64,000 bases of DNA, from positions 44,941,502 through 45,005,501 of the forward strand of contig CAXKWD010000008.1 of NCBI GenBank assembly GCA_964059195.1, written 5' to 3'. Within the stretch, counting starts at the first letter, position 1, and the number at the start of each line of letters is the position of its first letter. The position numbers and the translations under genes were made by a program. Under the pieces are notes generated by a model. It ran no database searches and had not been told where the DNA came from. It saw nothing but the letters and a program-made list of their open reading frames with translations. Below are positions 32,702-45,139 of this stretch, in pieces. The DNA comes from Ectobius pallidus. Its lineage: Eukaryota > Arthropoda > Insecta > Blattodea > Ectobiidae.

Positions 32702-33566
32702 AGCTTAAAAGACCCGGCGTCGCCCGGGTTTTGTATTTTGTAATTGGAAATTAACTTATGAAGGATTTTCAATTTTAAATTCTAGGTCCTTATAAGGCAT
32801 TTATAATTTGAAATAGGAAGAACGACGTATTGCACTCAAACTATTCCCTCAGAAAACGCTTGATATAGTTTTTTATGGCTCATAGAGGATCTAGAATTTT
32901 GCATCCCATCGCTTGTACAGTGCACAGCAAGCCTGGTAGAGGTTTAAATAAGAAGAAACAGAAATTCCTGTAACATAAAATTGTAATATCGAGGCGGGAA
33001 ATTTCCCACTCTTATGTTACCATAAAACCGTTTTGGAGATGAAATTAAACAGAAAGCATTATCACTTTCATACTTTTCTCTCCAAAAACCTGCGATATAA
33101 TATAATAATATACACATTACCATACCTAGTTTTGTTTTCTCTATGTCCAGGGTAGAGAAAGTTATGTGATTCCATTATTTTTTAGTGGATTTCATTCTGT
33201 AATATTTATTTATAACATGAATTATTTTGATAACTTCTCTTATTTTTCAAAAGTGCATTTCATTTGTTTTTTCCAAGCCCATCTGATACCATTTGGCAAC
33301 AATATATTCTGTGATTTGGAATTGATAATTCTATGTAAAAATGGATTAAGTATTTTCAAAAACATTTAATTTTTGGCATTTAGAATCAGAATTTTTCAAA
33401 ATCCTTTCTTAGTGAGCATCTACATTATGAAACGAAGGTACTATCAAAATTCCAAGTCTCTACCTGTTATAGTTTAGGCTGTACGTTGATTCCTGTCATT
33501 CAGTCAGTCAGTCAGTCTGTCATTCATTCAGTCAGTCAGGACAAAGCCTTTTATATATATAGAGAT
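32702..33566. repeat. CCCGGCGTCGC-headed interspersed repeat (copy 2)
   Basis: Begins TAAAAGACCCGGCGTCGCCC and follows copy 1 (18366-19110) block by block for about 500 bp. It then extends further to a tail with AGTCAGTCAGTCAGTC repeats and TTATATATATAGAGAT. It appears more complete than copy 1. No coding region. Confidence 0.7.
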
Positions 33567-33922
33567 TAATTATTTGGTATTTTTCATTTATTTCATGTGA
33601 ATTGAAATATGCTACAATATGTTCTATGTAAAAGTGATAAGCATAGCCTCCAGTAATTCTGTATTATGAAACAAAATAGCTTTCAGAACTTACATCACCA
33701 ATAAAGAAAAGGTTTTTCCAGCGGCGACAAAATACAGAATGTAAATGTATACAAAACATTATTAAAATAAAACCCTGAAGTAACTGTGCGAGATGTAGGA
33801 ATGTAAATGGCGTCATTGATGGGAGTAGCTTCAAGTACTGTTTTCGAAGACCTTAAGGAATACAGATCTACAGGAGGTGTAAAGTCAAAATCATAGACAA
33901 TAGTGAATGACAAAGAAGACTC
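33567..33922. other. No gene recognised
   Basis: A minus-strand open frame at 33695-33913 has no recognisable motif and is not supported. Confidence 0.35.
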
Positions 33923-33925
33923 ATG

Positions 33926-34933
33926 GCCGAGTGCACCAATGTCGGTATTCAGAATACCGCGGTAAAGTTGCTTAGTTTACCCTGGTAAAGTCATATTTTC
34001 GTTGCATCGTGCTCGGTTTCGACTTTTACCGCGGTAAGATGCAAACCGGCCGTGAAGGAGCTATAAAGTGAGAAAACCGCTGTTTTCTTTCCAAGATGGA
34101 GATCAGCGTAATGTATCATATTTATGATATCTAGGCCAAAAGCTAATTGAATATAAAGAATAATGAGAGACAGGTGGGATCTATTTGAAGAATGAACGAT
34201 GGTGCATATCTTTGCAAATACTGTGCTGTAACATCGATTGAAATTACCTTCCTTTCTTACCTCAACTAAACCAGGTCCATCGAGTAGGCTAGTGGGCGTA
34301 ACCACGATTAGTACGATTAGTACATTATTTATGGTGTTTGAATTCAGACGACATATATACGCAATATAATAATCCATTTTATCCTTATGAACATTTATTA
34401 CTGAACAAGAAGGCAACAAATAAATGAAATATGGAAAACCCGTGGGCCTAGGCTAACTTTGCAGTGAATGGCTACATGCATCACGATATAGCCTATGTAC
34501 CGGTATATAGTGTATGTAATCAATTTTTCATACTTGCACACACACACACGAACATATATCACAGCCCTTTCATGGCTATGTAGATGACTTTGCACCTAAA
34601 ATTTCCACTAGTCGAACGGGAATAAGAGTGAGGCTATGTCGAACTCAGAACAGAGATTTCATGGGGTTGCTTTGCCTTAGATTGCACAGGTGTGAAATTT
34701 ATTCTTTAAAACATAAATGTTATTTTATTGAAATGTACAGACAGGTGGGATCTAATTGAAGAATGAACGATGGTACATATATTTGCAAATGTTGTATGTA
34801 ACCGCGATATTTCCAAGCATTAGCAAACCGCGATATTTTAGCAATGGTGCACAGAGATTTTGAAAATACCCCGGTATTACGTTTACCGCGGTAACCAAAC
34901 GGCTGAGAAAACCGGAGAATGGTGCACTCGGGC
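33926..34933. mobile_element. Non-autonomous TIR element, GCCGAGTGCACCA ends
   Basis: Left end GCCGAGTGCACCA and right end TGGTGCACTCGGGC, flanked by ATG on both sides (33923-33925, 34934-34936). Both subterminal regions carry TTTACCGCGGTAA-type motifs. A block of about 65 bp (GACAGGTGGGATCTATTTGA) is directly repeated at about 34169 and 34740. No coding capacity. Superfamily uncertain; a 3-bp duplication would suit PIF/Harbinger, but ATG is not the usual target. Confidence 0.65.
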
Positions 34934-35069
34934 ATGAATTAGGAGAAAGGAACATAGATTTTCTTTCAATAATGAATTACAACTGTATAATTAAAATTCT
35001 GGCTACTGGTAGTGTTAATGTTGGCTCTGATCTCCCTAAATATAAGAAATCAAGATTTTACAAACCGAC

Positions 35070-35321
35070 ATGGAATATTGTAAGTTTGACAATCGACAAA
35101 GAAATAGTAATTTACTGGACAGAATAGACATTGTTCTATGGCAGAGAAAAGGTTTAAGAGAAATTAAGAAATACCGGGAAGAAGGAAAAACGATCTACTA
35201 TTTGGATGAAACGCTGGCCATACAAAAGAAAAGATTTGGCAATACAAAACGGTTACGTCGACAAAGTGCGCTTTTCTTAACGAACTGTCGGCAGGTTTTA
35301 GAAATCCAACAGGTAAAGTGA
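35070..35321 (+). pseudogene. DDE transposase fragment (IS630/Tc1-like)
   Basis: An 83-residue open frame whose middle reads LREIKKYREEGKTIYYLDET. This resembles the first catalytic-Asp strand of Tc1/mariner-like DDE enzymes, where Y-L-D-E-T-W is typical. Here the Trp-containing continuation is lost (YLDETLAIQKKR). No flanking ends or second catalytic motif were found. It is a short remnant; the assignment rests on one motif. Confidence 0.4.
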
Positions 35322-35732
35322 AACGTCTAATTGTTGTTCATATCGGTTTCCTAAATCACGGTCTTCGGGTATTCGAGTCTCACTCAACAAATGTATACCA
35401 TGAAGAGATGACTGGTGTAGTGTTCTAGAACGCTACATTTCTTTATTCTGCGCTTTATAACTTTATTCTCCCTTGTGATCGCGCTGCGGCTCGCTCGGAT
35501 CCTTCGACCACGGCAGTTAGTCGGGAGTTGGAAACTGAACAGAGCAGTCAAGATTGTAAAAGTAGTGATGTGCTGTCGCTCTGGGAGCCTTGATGAAGTT
35601 TGCCGCTGCGATCCCGTCATGTAAGTTTTTCTAAGTTTGTCCCTATAGCTTTCTGCCCAAGACCTTCTGTCTGGGGTTTTATTTGGTGATGTTTGCTTAA
35701 TCACTTTTCAACATGTCCGTTATCATTAAGTA
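35322..35732. other. No gene recognised
   Basis: A minus-strand open frame at 35384-35704 is basic and without recognisable motif; it is judged fortuitous. Confidence 0.35.
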
Positions 35733-36409
35733 CAATTCACCAGGGGCGGCTACTTAATATGGTAGCAGGTTTGCACTACAACCAAAATTTAAGCTTCCAA
35801 TTTTAGTATTGTGTATTTTATAAAATACCAGTCAAGTGTGATTATTATCTGTAGAGTTCTGATTATCTGTAGTCTTAAACGCAAAACTCTATGCACATTC
35901 GTGCGCTCTTCTTTCTTTATTAAACGCAGAGTGAATATTGTCTGTAGGAGCCTTTGCGTTTGCGGCAAACCAAATCCACTCTGCTACCCAAGGCCCTCCA
36001 ATGTATAAGGATAGGGCGTGATAAACCTGTGGCTCCCAGAGGGACGAGGAGGAGGTTATCGGGGTATAAGGCTACATGATGTTAACTAACATTCTACCCC
36101 TCCCGCCGGCAGTTGAGATGGAGGAAGACATTTCCCCACTCTTCGCTTCTTGAGGGCTTGCCCTAATCTTACTTTTCTCAAACACTGAGCTGGCGGATCG
36201 AGTCACAACAAAGCCAATCAAAGCGCGCCAGAACCACCTACTGAACGCGTCTCGCACAAGACTGTTGCTATGTCCCCACAGCTGAGTACTTGGGCGGCTC
36301 ATAGAGAATGCTCTGTTTCCCGCGAATATTTCCCAGTTCTTTTACATGTATGCCATGTGATTTTTAATCGAATTGTCTCGTCTTTAATTTAATTAAGTGA
36401 AACGCTGAG

Positions 36410-38804
36410 ATGAATTCAGTTCAAACTCTCTTGGTTCGTCCGTTTTCAACATTAAACTTGGAAGAAAAGAATGAGGATAAAAGAATTGGTAGGCCAACAC
36501 CACATATCAAGATCGCCCAGGTGGTTAAAACTAAAACGAGATCGTTTAACAGGAATTTTAATAGTGATGTATATGAGAAATATGACTGGATGTGTGGCTG
36601 TGGTGTAAATAATGTTCTGTTTTGTTTCCCTTGTTTACTATTTGGTGGCGAAGATGCGTGGACAAAGCACGGTGTAAGTGACAGTGATTCTCAAAGTGGG
36701 GTCCGCGGACCCCCGGGGGTCCGCGATGGTGCTTCATGGGGTCCGCAGGCGGTTTAAGAAGAAATAGGATATCCCAAATTACATATCTTCTAAAGCAGCT
36801 TCACTGCTCACATTAAGGAGTAAACTCTGTTTGTTATCATTGATAGTGTTATTTTGTCTATTGAATTAAGTACATTTGAATCAAAGTATTTATTTCGTTT
36901 TTTTTTCAAACCCCAGAGGGGGTCCGAGAAATTTTAATTTTTTTCAAGGGGTCCGCGGACTGAAAAGTTTGGGAACCACTGATTTACAGCATCTTCATGA
37001 CCGTGCAAAAAAACATGTGTCATCAAAATTGCACATGAAAAATGTTGGGAGGTTTGTTATGTTTGGTAGTGTAAATATAGCACAGAAGATGGATAGTGCG
37101 TATCGAAGGGCAGTTGAAGAACATAACCAAAAAGTGGCCCAGAACAGGTACGTGTTGAATATTCTAATTAATTGTATTAGATTTTGTGGTGCTTTTGAGT
37201 TGGCTCTTCGAGGACATGACGAATCAGACACCTCAAATAATCCAGGCATTTTTCGTGGATTGATAAATTTTACCTCCGAATTGGATAGTGTCTTCAATAA
37301 TCATTTAGAAAATGCAACAGTTTTTAGGGGAACATCAAAAACGATTCAAAATGAAATTTTAGAATGTATTCTTGAAGTTTGTAGGGAGGAAATATCAAAA
37401 GAAATAAGAGACTCCCCGTTTCTTTCAATTATAGCCGATGAGACTGGCGATGTCAATAACATGTATCAAATGGTAATTGTATATAGATATTTAGTAAACT
37501 GCAAACCAGTTGAAAGGTACTGGGGGTTTGTAATCCCTGAAGGGCAAAAAGCAGTAAATTCAGCTGCATGCATATCGGCCCAACTTGAGCAACATCTTAA
37601 GGGCTGTGAAAATAAATTGATTGCTCAAACATATGATGGAGCCAATGTTATGTCTGGGGCAAAACATGGTGTCCAGGCAGTTATAAAATAGAAATATAAA
37701 TCTGCAGAATATATTCACTGCCATGCACACCAATTAAATTTAAGTATGTTACGGGCATCATCATCGAATCCCAGTGTTAGAGTATTTTTCATAAATCTTC
37801 AAGGAATTTGTGCTTTTTTTATAAACTCTCCTCAAAGAACTGCAATACTAGACGAAGTGGTACAACAACGACTGCCGAGGTCAGTTCCTACAAGATGGAA
37901 CTTTCAATCAAGATCGGTAAATACAATTTTTGAGCACAGGGAAGAATTGATTGACTGCATGAAGTTGATCCAACAAGGGAATCGAGTCACTAATGAAAAT
38001 TCAATTCTTCAGGCTTCTGGTTTCATTGGTATACTGAATGATGGCAATTTTATTTTTTGGTTAAATGTGTTCCATAAAATCATGCCACATGTTGACAGGC
38101 TTTATAATCAGCTTCAGAGGAGAGACTGTACTCCATCGTTGGTCCAGAGCAAAATTAATTTATTTGAGCTAGAACTAGTCAAAATTAGAAGCAGTATTGA
38201 TTAGACCTCAAATAGTGAGCATGTAACAAAAAGAAGAAAAGATGAGAAATTAGAGAGAAAAAGGGAGGCAATAGAAGTATGTGATATTATTCTGACAGAA
38301 ATAAAGGACAGATTCAAGTTTTCTGGCCATTTGGGAGTTGCAAATATTTTTCAGTCTGACAAATTTGCTGATTATAATGAAAATTTCCCCGAAAAACAAG
38401 TAAAATTTGCCCTGGAGACCTACAAATTTGTTGAAGATAAGAAGCTACACACAGAACTTTCAACCGTTTATAGCACTGAAGAATTCATAAATATTTCAGG
38501 AGCTGTCTCATTAATGGAGTTCTTCAGAGACAATAATTTATGTTCCACTTTCAGTGAATCAGTCAAGTTACTTAACGTAATTCTAACAATCCCAATGACA
38601 ACATGTGAGGCTGAACGAAGTTTCTCCACCCTTAAGAGGATTAAAACTTTTCTGCGCAACACCATGTCTGAGAAGCGGTTATGTGCACTGGCCATGCTTT
38701 CAATTGAGAAAGATTTCATCCTGAAGATGACGGACTTCAATGAGCGAGTTATTGAAAAGTTTGTCACGAGGAAGGAGAGGAGAGCCGACTTTCTATATAA
38801 ATAG
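36410..38804 (+). pseudogene. hAT transposase (TTF zinc finger, hATC domain), interrupted
   Basis: Starts at the ATG at 36410. A TTF-type zinc finger (WMCGCGVNNVLFCFPCLLFG) ends at HGVS, where the MITE intervenes. It resumes as DLQHLHDRAKKHVSSKLHMK. The catalytic region includes FLSIIADETGD (first acidic residue) and AQTYDGANVMSG, then CHAHQLNLS. The C-terminal hAT dimerisation domain is complete: MTTCEAERSFSTLKRIKTFL. Apart from the insertion, I find only two in-frame stops (TAG at 37689-37691 and at 38202-38204); everything from 36981 to 38804 is one frame. The protein resembles those often annotated as zinc finger MYM-type 1-like. It is inactive as it stands, but recently so. Confidence 0.88.
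36682..36981. mobile_element. 300-bp MITE (CAGTGATTCTCAAA ends) inside the hAT transposase
   Basis: Ends CAGTGATTCTCAAAG and CTTTGGGAACCACTG-like (complement of CAGTGGTTCCCAAACT). Both subterminal parts carry GGGGTCCGCGGAC. It splits the codon path VSD/LQH of the transposase. Comparison with the reading frame shows that TGA (or only GA) is duplicated at the site, rather than 8 bp. The ends resemble hAT MITEs, but the short duplication does not fit that well. Confidence 0.8.
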
Positions 38805-38962
38805 GTGAGTGTGGTAGAGAATAATTTTGCTCAATATTGCTATGCGCCTATTTTCTGTAAGAATATACATTTCTCATATTGGTTTAAAAATAATGTTAAT
38901 TCACGCAATATAACAATGTGAACCACCAAATTTCAAAGGCACCAGCCGCCCCTGCAATTCAC

Positions 38963-40150
38963 GTTAGTGAAATTCAGTTAGCGATATACAGGAACCATTC
39001 AACTTGTATTGTGGAGCAACCATGAAATCAGTCGTGTATATCTTGATCCAATTATATGAAGTATGACCGCGACGTATTATGTTATTCTTGTTTCTTATAC
39101 TGAAGGTTTGTTCTTAAAATAAATTTGTGAGTAATGAGAGATTCCCAGACAGGTAGTAACTATTTATAGGGCGTATTAAAATAAATGAAACTTTGTTCGT
39201 CAGTTATTTAACTTAATGCAGCTTTGTGTAAGCGGTTATGTAGAGTGTATAGTTTGAAGTAATGTTTATGTAATACTATTTGCAATAATCTATCATCCCC
39301 TATAAGTTTTGGGAGAATTTTTCTTGGGGATTTTATCCTGAATTTATATTAGGCATAAAGTTATGGCTTTTATTAAATTGTAAGTGAATTTAGGTGCTAG
39401 GCCTTGTTATAGATTATTTCTCATTTGGTACAGAAATTACTACATTTTGTGCTCCAGTTATTATCAGTTTGTAGCACATAATATGTACTTGTTATCTGAT
39501 GAAAACAGGTTTCTTGTTCATGGAAAATAACATTTTTTAACTTACTTGAGGTTTTTTATATTCCACATTTATTCCTGAAATTTAGGCAAAATATGCTTTA
39601 AGCCATGTCATCATCTCGTTTTGTTTCTATAAATTATTAACTGTTTGTAAGTTTTTTTTCTTGATCTCTCTTGGTAAAGTCTTTCAGTGTTCCATTAAGG
39701 CCATTCTCGTTATTTATAGCGAGTGGTATTTATACTAGAATGCCTAGGTCCGCTTATAATACAGATTCTTCTGGTTATTACTTAGCTTTTGTATATTCAT
39801 TTGCATTAGTTTATTTATTTAATTTGGCAGTTTGTATTTATTTTAAAGAAGTAATTTAAGACTGCTGCTATATAAAATACTCTACCCAATACTCAATATA
39901 TAGTATCAGCATACCACAGATCTACTCACTTCTATTTCAATACTGATTCGGTAATTCTAGGCCTATGACATAGTCTAGATTTTCAGAGAATTCATAATTG
40001 GTGTTGATAAAATTAATTCAATGTATATAGTATAATAATATTTTATGTATTTCTACTGTGTCGCCTGTTATGTGATCATATTGGAATCAGAAATTAAACT
40101 TGTTGAACTTTATAGTGGTTTTGACAATCTCTCCCCAACTTTGACTTTGC
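38963..40150. other. T-rich stretch, no gene recognised
   Basis: Lies between the hAT element and the Gypsy pol at 40169. It may be the leader or eroded gag region of that element, but no LTR or Gag motif was found. Confidence 0.35.
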
Positions 40151-40168
40151 TTTTCAGGTCTAGAATAT

Positions 40169-43100
40169 TTGCTATACATAGGTCTCAATTTGATGAACTA
40201 TGAGATTGAACTATTGGAGACCACTCCAGTCAGGAAACCTCCATATAGGCTAACCCCTCCCAAGGTAAAGTTTTTAAGGGAACATGTTCAACGTATGCTG
40301 GATAAAGGAGTTATTATTTCGTCTTGTTCAAATTATAGCAGTCCTATTTTCCTTGTACAGAAAGAAGAGGACAAGTTTAGGCCAGTAATAAATTACAGAC
40401 ATCTGAATGCTAAAATTAAAATAGATTCCGTTCCGCTGCCAGATATGCACTCCTCATTTGGATGGATTTCTATGGCCAAGTACTTTACATCACTGGACCT
40501 CAACTAAGCGTATTATCAAATTCCTTTATCAGCCCAGTCACGTAAGCTTACAGCGTTTTGTACAGACTGGAACCTATGAGTTTACCAGAGACTCATTTGG
40601 ACTAGCCACTGAAGCACAAGCGCTCACTCGCTTACTCGATCAGATATTTTATGATGTGAAATTCGAGTTCGTGTTCCATTATCTGGACGAACTTGTAGTA
40701 TATTCAGAGTTCTTTGACAAGCACATGAATCATGATCGCCTGGTACTTACTCTTTTGAAAGAAGCGTGCCTAACAGTAAATCACGAGAAGATAACCCTTG
40801 CTGCTAACCATCTTTCATTTTTGGGAAATGTAGTTTCACCAGAGGGTGTTACTATAGATCCCGAACGCACTAGAGCCATAAGAGAGTTTCCTCCACCTAA
40901 GGATGCGAAAGGAATCGCAAGATTTTTGGGTATGGTTAATTTTTTCACCGCTTCATTCCCAATATAGCCAATATAGCAGCTCCTCTTAATGCTCCTAAAA
41001 GAAAAGGGGTTAAGTTTGTCTGGGGACAGAACAATTGGATGCATTCGAGAAGTTGAAGTAACTGGTCATGAATCCCCCACTCGTGGCAATGCCCGACTTC
41101 TCTAATGCCCGATCTCTAATTTGTGTTACAGACTGATGTTTCTTCTGTTGCATTAGGCAGTGTTCTTTTGCAGGACTCTGGAACAGGTCGTAGGCCGGTG
41201 GCTTTCGCCTCCAGAACCATGACCACTCAGGAACGCGCGTTCTCGGCTTATGTATTAGAAGCGTTGGCTCTCTTGTATGCCGTCGAAATATTCCGGATGA
41301 ATAAAATTTGTTGCTCAAAATTTTTTTTGTCCTGATTTTTTTACCAGTTACTCCCCAATATTATGTGAGATCAAAACTATGGCAGAAATTTTTTAGGCTC
41401 ATCCTTTTTTGCGGCCATTTTAAGTTTGCTTTGTAACAGTTTTTGGCCAGAAACATGTTTTTGCACAAATGTATGTAACTCTGTTAATGTTATAGATAAC
41501 AAGACAAAATGAAGACCAAAATTATTAGAATGATATGCTCTAGATTTTTCTTCTGACATAATATTACCTAAGTTGTGACGAATGTGATGAAAAAAAATTC
41601 ACAACTACAAATTGAAAATTAACTTAAAATGGGAGTTTTAGTGCCGCAAAATTATTAAAAGGAAAAAAGACTCACCATTAATTTTTATTTATTGTATAGA
41701 CCTACTATAGGACTACTTGCTGTAGAAATTTCAAGCTTGAGAACTTTGTTCTTTTTTAATACAATTTTTCAAAAATTCCCAAAAGCGTATTTTGGCAATA
41801 TTTTAAGTAGAATATATCAAAAGGACCTGAGTGAAAAATTATGAAATTTATACAGATATTAACTTTTTATGATGTAAAGATCTGATAAAAATTTAGTGAC
41901 TGAGACTCAATTCGTTCCAGAGTTACAGTGCATCGAATTTGGCCAAAACTTGGGTTATACGCACACGAAATTTAACGGTAATTTATTAGTAAAAATCCAC
42001 ATTGTAATATTAAATACAAAATTTTAGTGAACCTAAGTATGTTACACAAGAGAGTTGTATATGTAGGCAGTTAGCATGACAAATTTATAATTTCCACAAA
42101 GCTTTGACATTTCTGTGTATAGTTTGCAATTTTTGGCCAACTACGATGCACTGTAGCTTTGGAACCAGTTGAGTCTCTGTCACCAAATTTTTATCACAAC
42201 TTTACATCGTAAAGAGGTGTTATGTGTATAAATTTCATAATTTTCACTCAGGCCATTTTGAGATATTCTTCTTCAAATAATGCCAAAATAGGGTCAATCC
42301 ACTAGAAATGAAACAAATTGAATAACATTTTTTCTCATCATTTTTTATTTTTCTAATTCTTTACCAGTTACTCCCCAATATTAGGTGAGTTGAAAACTAT
42401 GGTAAACATTTTCGAGGGTAACATTTTTTTCTTGGTGGACATTTAAAATTTGCTTTGTAACAGTTTTTCGGCCGGAAACCTGTTTTGCAGACATGTACGT
42501 AACTCTGTTAATTTTATAGATAACAAGATAAAAGAAAAACCAAAATTATCAGAATGAAATGCTCTAGATTTGAACTCTTATTTTATTGGGAAATAACTGG
42601 TAAAAAATGAGGAAAATGAAAAATGTTGAGCAACTTGACCTGGTTCATTTCTAATGGATTGACCCGGATGTATCTGGAACATGTTGAGTTTGAACTCGAG
42701 ACTGATTGCCAAGCGTTGAGCTGGGTTCTGGCCAAACCAGATCAACTGGAAGGCTAGCTAGGTGGGCAATCAGGTTGTCGGCCTTCAAGTTCTCTGCCAA
42801 ACATTCGAGGTACTGAAAATTCTGTGGCAGATGCTTTGTCTCACGTGTTTCTATCTGCCTATGCTTCCGCAGTCACTTCTATTGAATCTTCTACATCTCT
42901 TGAGACCAAAGAGGTTGCCGAGAACGTTCTTCCCCCTCAGGACCAATTTTCTGCCACTAACGAAATGGAATCTGAGGGAATAGTTGTTGGAATACTTTCT
43001 GAATTTCCTCTAGAGTTTCAGTCCATTCGAGACCATCAGTTACTGGACCCTCATCTTGGTCCGATTATTAAGGATACGGAAGCAGGAAAGATTCAAGCCC

Positions 43101-44054
43101 GTTTGTCTTCGAAAAATGGTGTTCTCCATGGTGCAGCAAGCAGACACACTCCTGCTCGCATTATGTTGCCTTCCATATTAATAGATATGGTTTTCAAATA
43201 TTTTCACAAGACGCCTGTAGGTAGACACCTTGGGGTTTACAAGACGAATGCTAGTATTCGTCAGTATTTTGTGTGAGCTGGCATGACAGCTGACATCCGC
43301 GCCAGGGTGCGGGCCTGTCAGACCTTTATTGCGGCTATGCCTTCTATGGCCAGTAATTTTGGATTTCTGACGTCCCAGGTGCCTAAAGCGCCCCTTGACC
43401 GTCCTTTTATAAACTGTGTGGGCAAGTTTCCCCGATGTAGGAGTGGAAATCTGTATATATTAGTAATCATTGATTCATTTTCTAAATTTGTATGGTTATT
43501 TCCGACTCGCGATGCCAATACCAGAAATACTATAGGTTGTCTAAAAAGAGTTTTCTCCGTAGTTGTCTCCCGGGAAGTATAGTGTCAGATAATGCTAGTT
43601 ATTTCACTTCTGGTGCATTCCGCCGTTTTATTGGCTAGGCATCCGTCATTGTACCGCATCTCCTTTTTACCTCAAGCCAAGTCACGCCGAGAGATTTAAT
43701 CGTAACCTACGAAGTGCGCTCATTGCCTTTCACTCTCAAGATCAAACGTCTTGCGACCAAAATGTATTTTGGCTGCAATTTGCTTTCAATTCGGCCAAAC
43801 ATGAAGCACATCGCTGTACTAATGTTTCTCTTTTGTTCTCATTCATACCCAATAATCCATTAGCCAATGTCTGGTCCATCTATGACCTCTTGCCTGAGCA
43901 CGATCAAGCTTTCCAAGTAAAGGATTTGTGGATGCGCGCTGCTCGGAACTTGAAGATGGCTCATGATAGAACCGAGCTTAACTATAACAACAATAGGAGG
44001 CTAGAGCCATTTAAAGGTGGTGACTGTTTGTTTATTTTTAAATCATGTTCTTGA
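40169..44054 (+). pseudogene. Second Ty3/Gypsy pol (RT, RNase H, integrase), decayed
   Basis: RT: PPYRLTPPKVKFLREHVQ, SSPIFLVQKEEDKFRPVINY and YFTSLDLN, a stop at 40505-40507, then HYLDELVVYS (YLDD changed to YLDE, codon 40689-40691) and FLGNVVSPEGV. RNase H: VTDVSSVALGSVLL and PVAFASR, interrupted at 41299 by a 1.36-kb insertion. It resumes YLEHVEFELETDCQALSWVL. Integrase: HLGVYKTNASIRQYF, VRACQTF (one Cys of the HHCC finger; the second appears lost), LVIIDSFSKFVWLFPTRD, IVSDNASYF and SHAERFNRNLRS. Many stops and frameshifts. No LTRs were identified. It is a different lineage from the element at 7402-13164. Confidence 0.82.
41300..42663. mobile_element. Palindromic non-autonomous element inside the Gypsy RNase H
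   Basis: Splits the RNase H frame between VEIFRM and YLEHVEF. CCGGATG is duplicated (41293-41299, 42664-42670). The central arms at about 41750-41960 and 42120-42300 are inverted copies (GATGTAAAG... and complement; TGCATCGAATTTGGCC versus GGCCAACTACGATGCA). The outer blocks share TTACCAGTTACTCCCCAATA (near 41343 and 42362). The right end mirrors GGGTCAATCCAYTAGAAATG at 42297. No coding capacity. Superfamily unknown. Confidence 0.65.
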
Positions 44055-45139
44055 AATGGATGGATATATTTATGTCAACACCCTATCTTACTTAACTAAT
44101 AAATATACTTTCTAGGATGGCTCTGTAGATTTTCGTACTTTATGGCCTGGATGATGCTTTGAGGTTAGTCGGTTTCCCTTTTGCTCCTAGCTGGGAGGAG
44201 TGGTGAAATTACGAACACGTCCTGAAGCCGCTATCCTAATTCCAGTTTCGGAGATTACATTTTAGACATATCATTGGGGACGACTCCCAGGGGCATTCCG
44301 GATACCTGCGAGCTGGGCCCATTGGTATTGTTTCGTTGCGCATGAGGCATTCGCTGTAAGTGCCCTGCGCGTATTTTTTTAGTTTCTTTATTATTTGAGT
44401 TCCGCCGCCTAATTGTGCATCCAGTATGGTTATTTGTATTTGCCATAGATATATCCTGTGTAGTACTTCAGTCTCCCCGCCTGCATCCATCATCCTTTGC
44501 CACGATGCCATGGATCGGGTAGACAAATGAAGGCCACTAATTTACGCCTTCCTGAAGTACAAAGGACGCACCCTGTATTTGGATGAGGACGAATCCCCCA
44601 CGCACGTCTTTCTCACTGCGCACAGGCCCCACCATACCAAGCCCAACACCAAACGTGGCAGGGGGCGAACGTGTGCGCTAACTGTCGTGTAGGTGGTCCC
44701 CCAGAGGTACAAGTTCCACCCCTGGAACTATTTTTCCGGAACTTCAAAAGTTAACTGCTGGGGTCATTCCTTTTGCCCAGATACCTGGGATGGGGCAATG
44801 ATATACCAGCAACTGTGCACCCTGAAATACTAATGCACAGCCCCCTTACTGTCCGGAAGGAGGTATTCGGCACCCCGTGCCTTAATTCCTCCAACTCCGC
44901 TTGCCCAGCACGGAGCCCACAATCCGTAACCTGTGGATCCGCCCGATGGCCTCAGAGGAATGGCAACCTCAAGTTAGCCCCGTACATGCCGACCCGTCAA
45001 CTATGGCACTGAAGCTACCCCAAGGTTGGGGCACCACGACCCTAAGAGGGCACACCCACGGGCCTGAAGAGAATATGAGCATCTGCGGATGGGAAGAAGT
45101 CTGTGGAGCAACTAGTTCTACCAAGAGTCAGAGTCAAGG
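44055..45139. other. No gene recognised
   Basis: Mixed-composition sequence with fragmentary open frames on both strands and no motif I recognise. It may include eroded retroelement flanks. Confidence 0.35.

Larger units (their letters stand above)
35741..38954 (+). mobile_element. hAT DNA transposon with nearly readable transposase
   Basis: Terminal inverted repeat CAGGGGCGGCT at 35741 and AGCCGCCCCTG ending at 38954. Perfect 8-bp duplication CAATTCAC (35733-35740, 38955-38962), the hAT hallmark. It encodes a transposase on the plus strand and contains a 300-bp MITE at 36682-36981. Confidence 0.93.

Noticed and set aside
35384..35704. 106-codon basic open frame on the minus strand
   Set aside because: No recognisable motif and no supporting signals; judged fortuitous.
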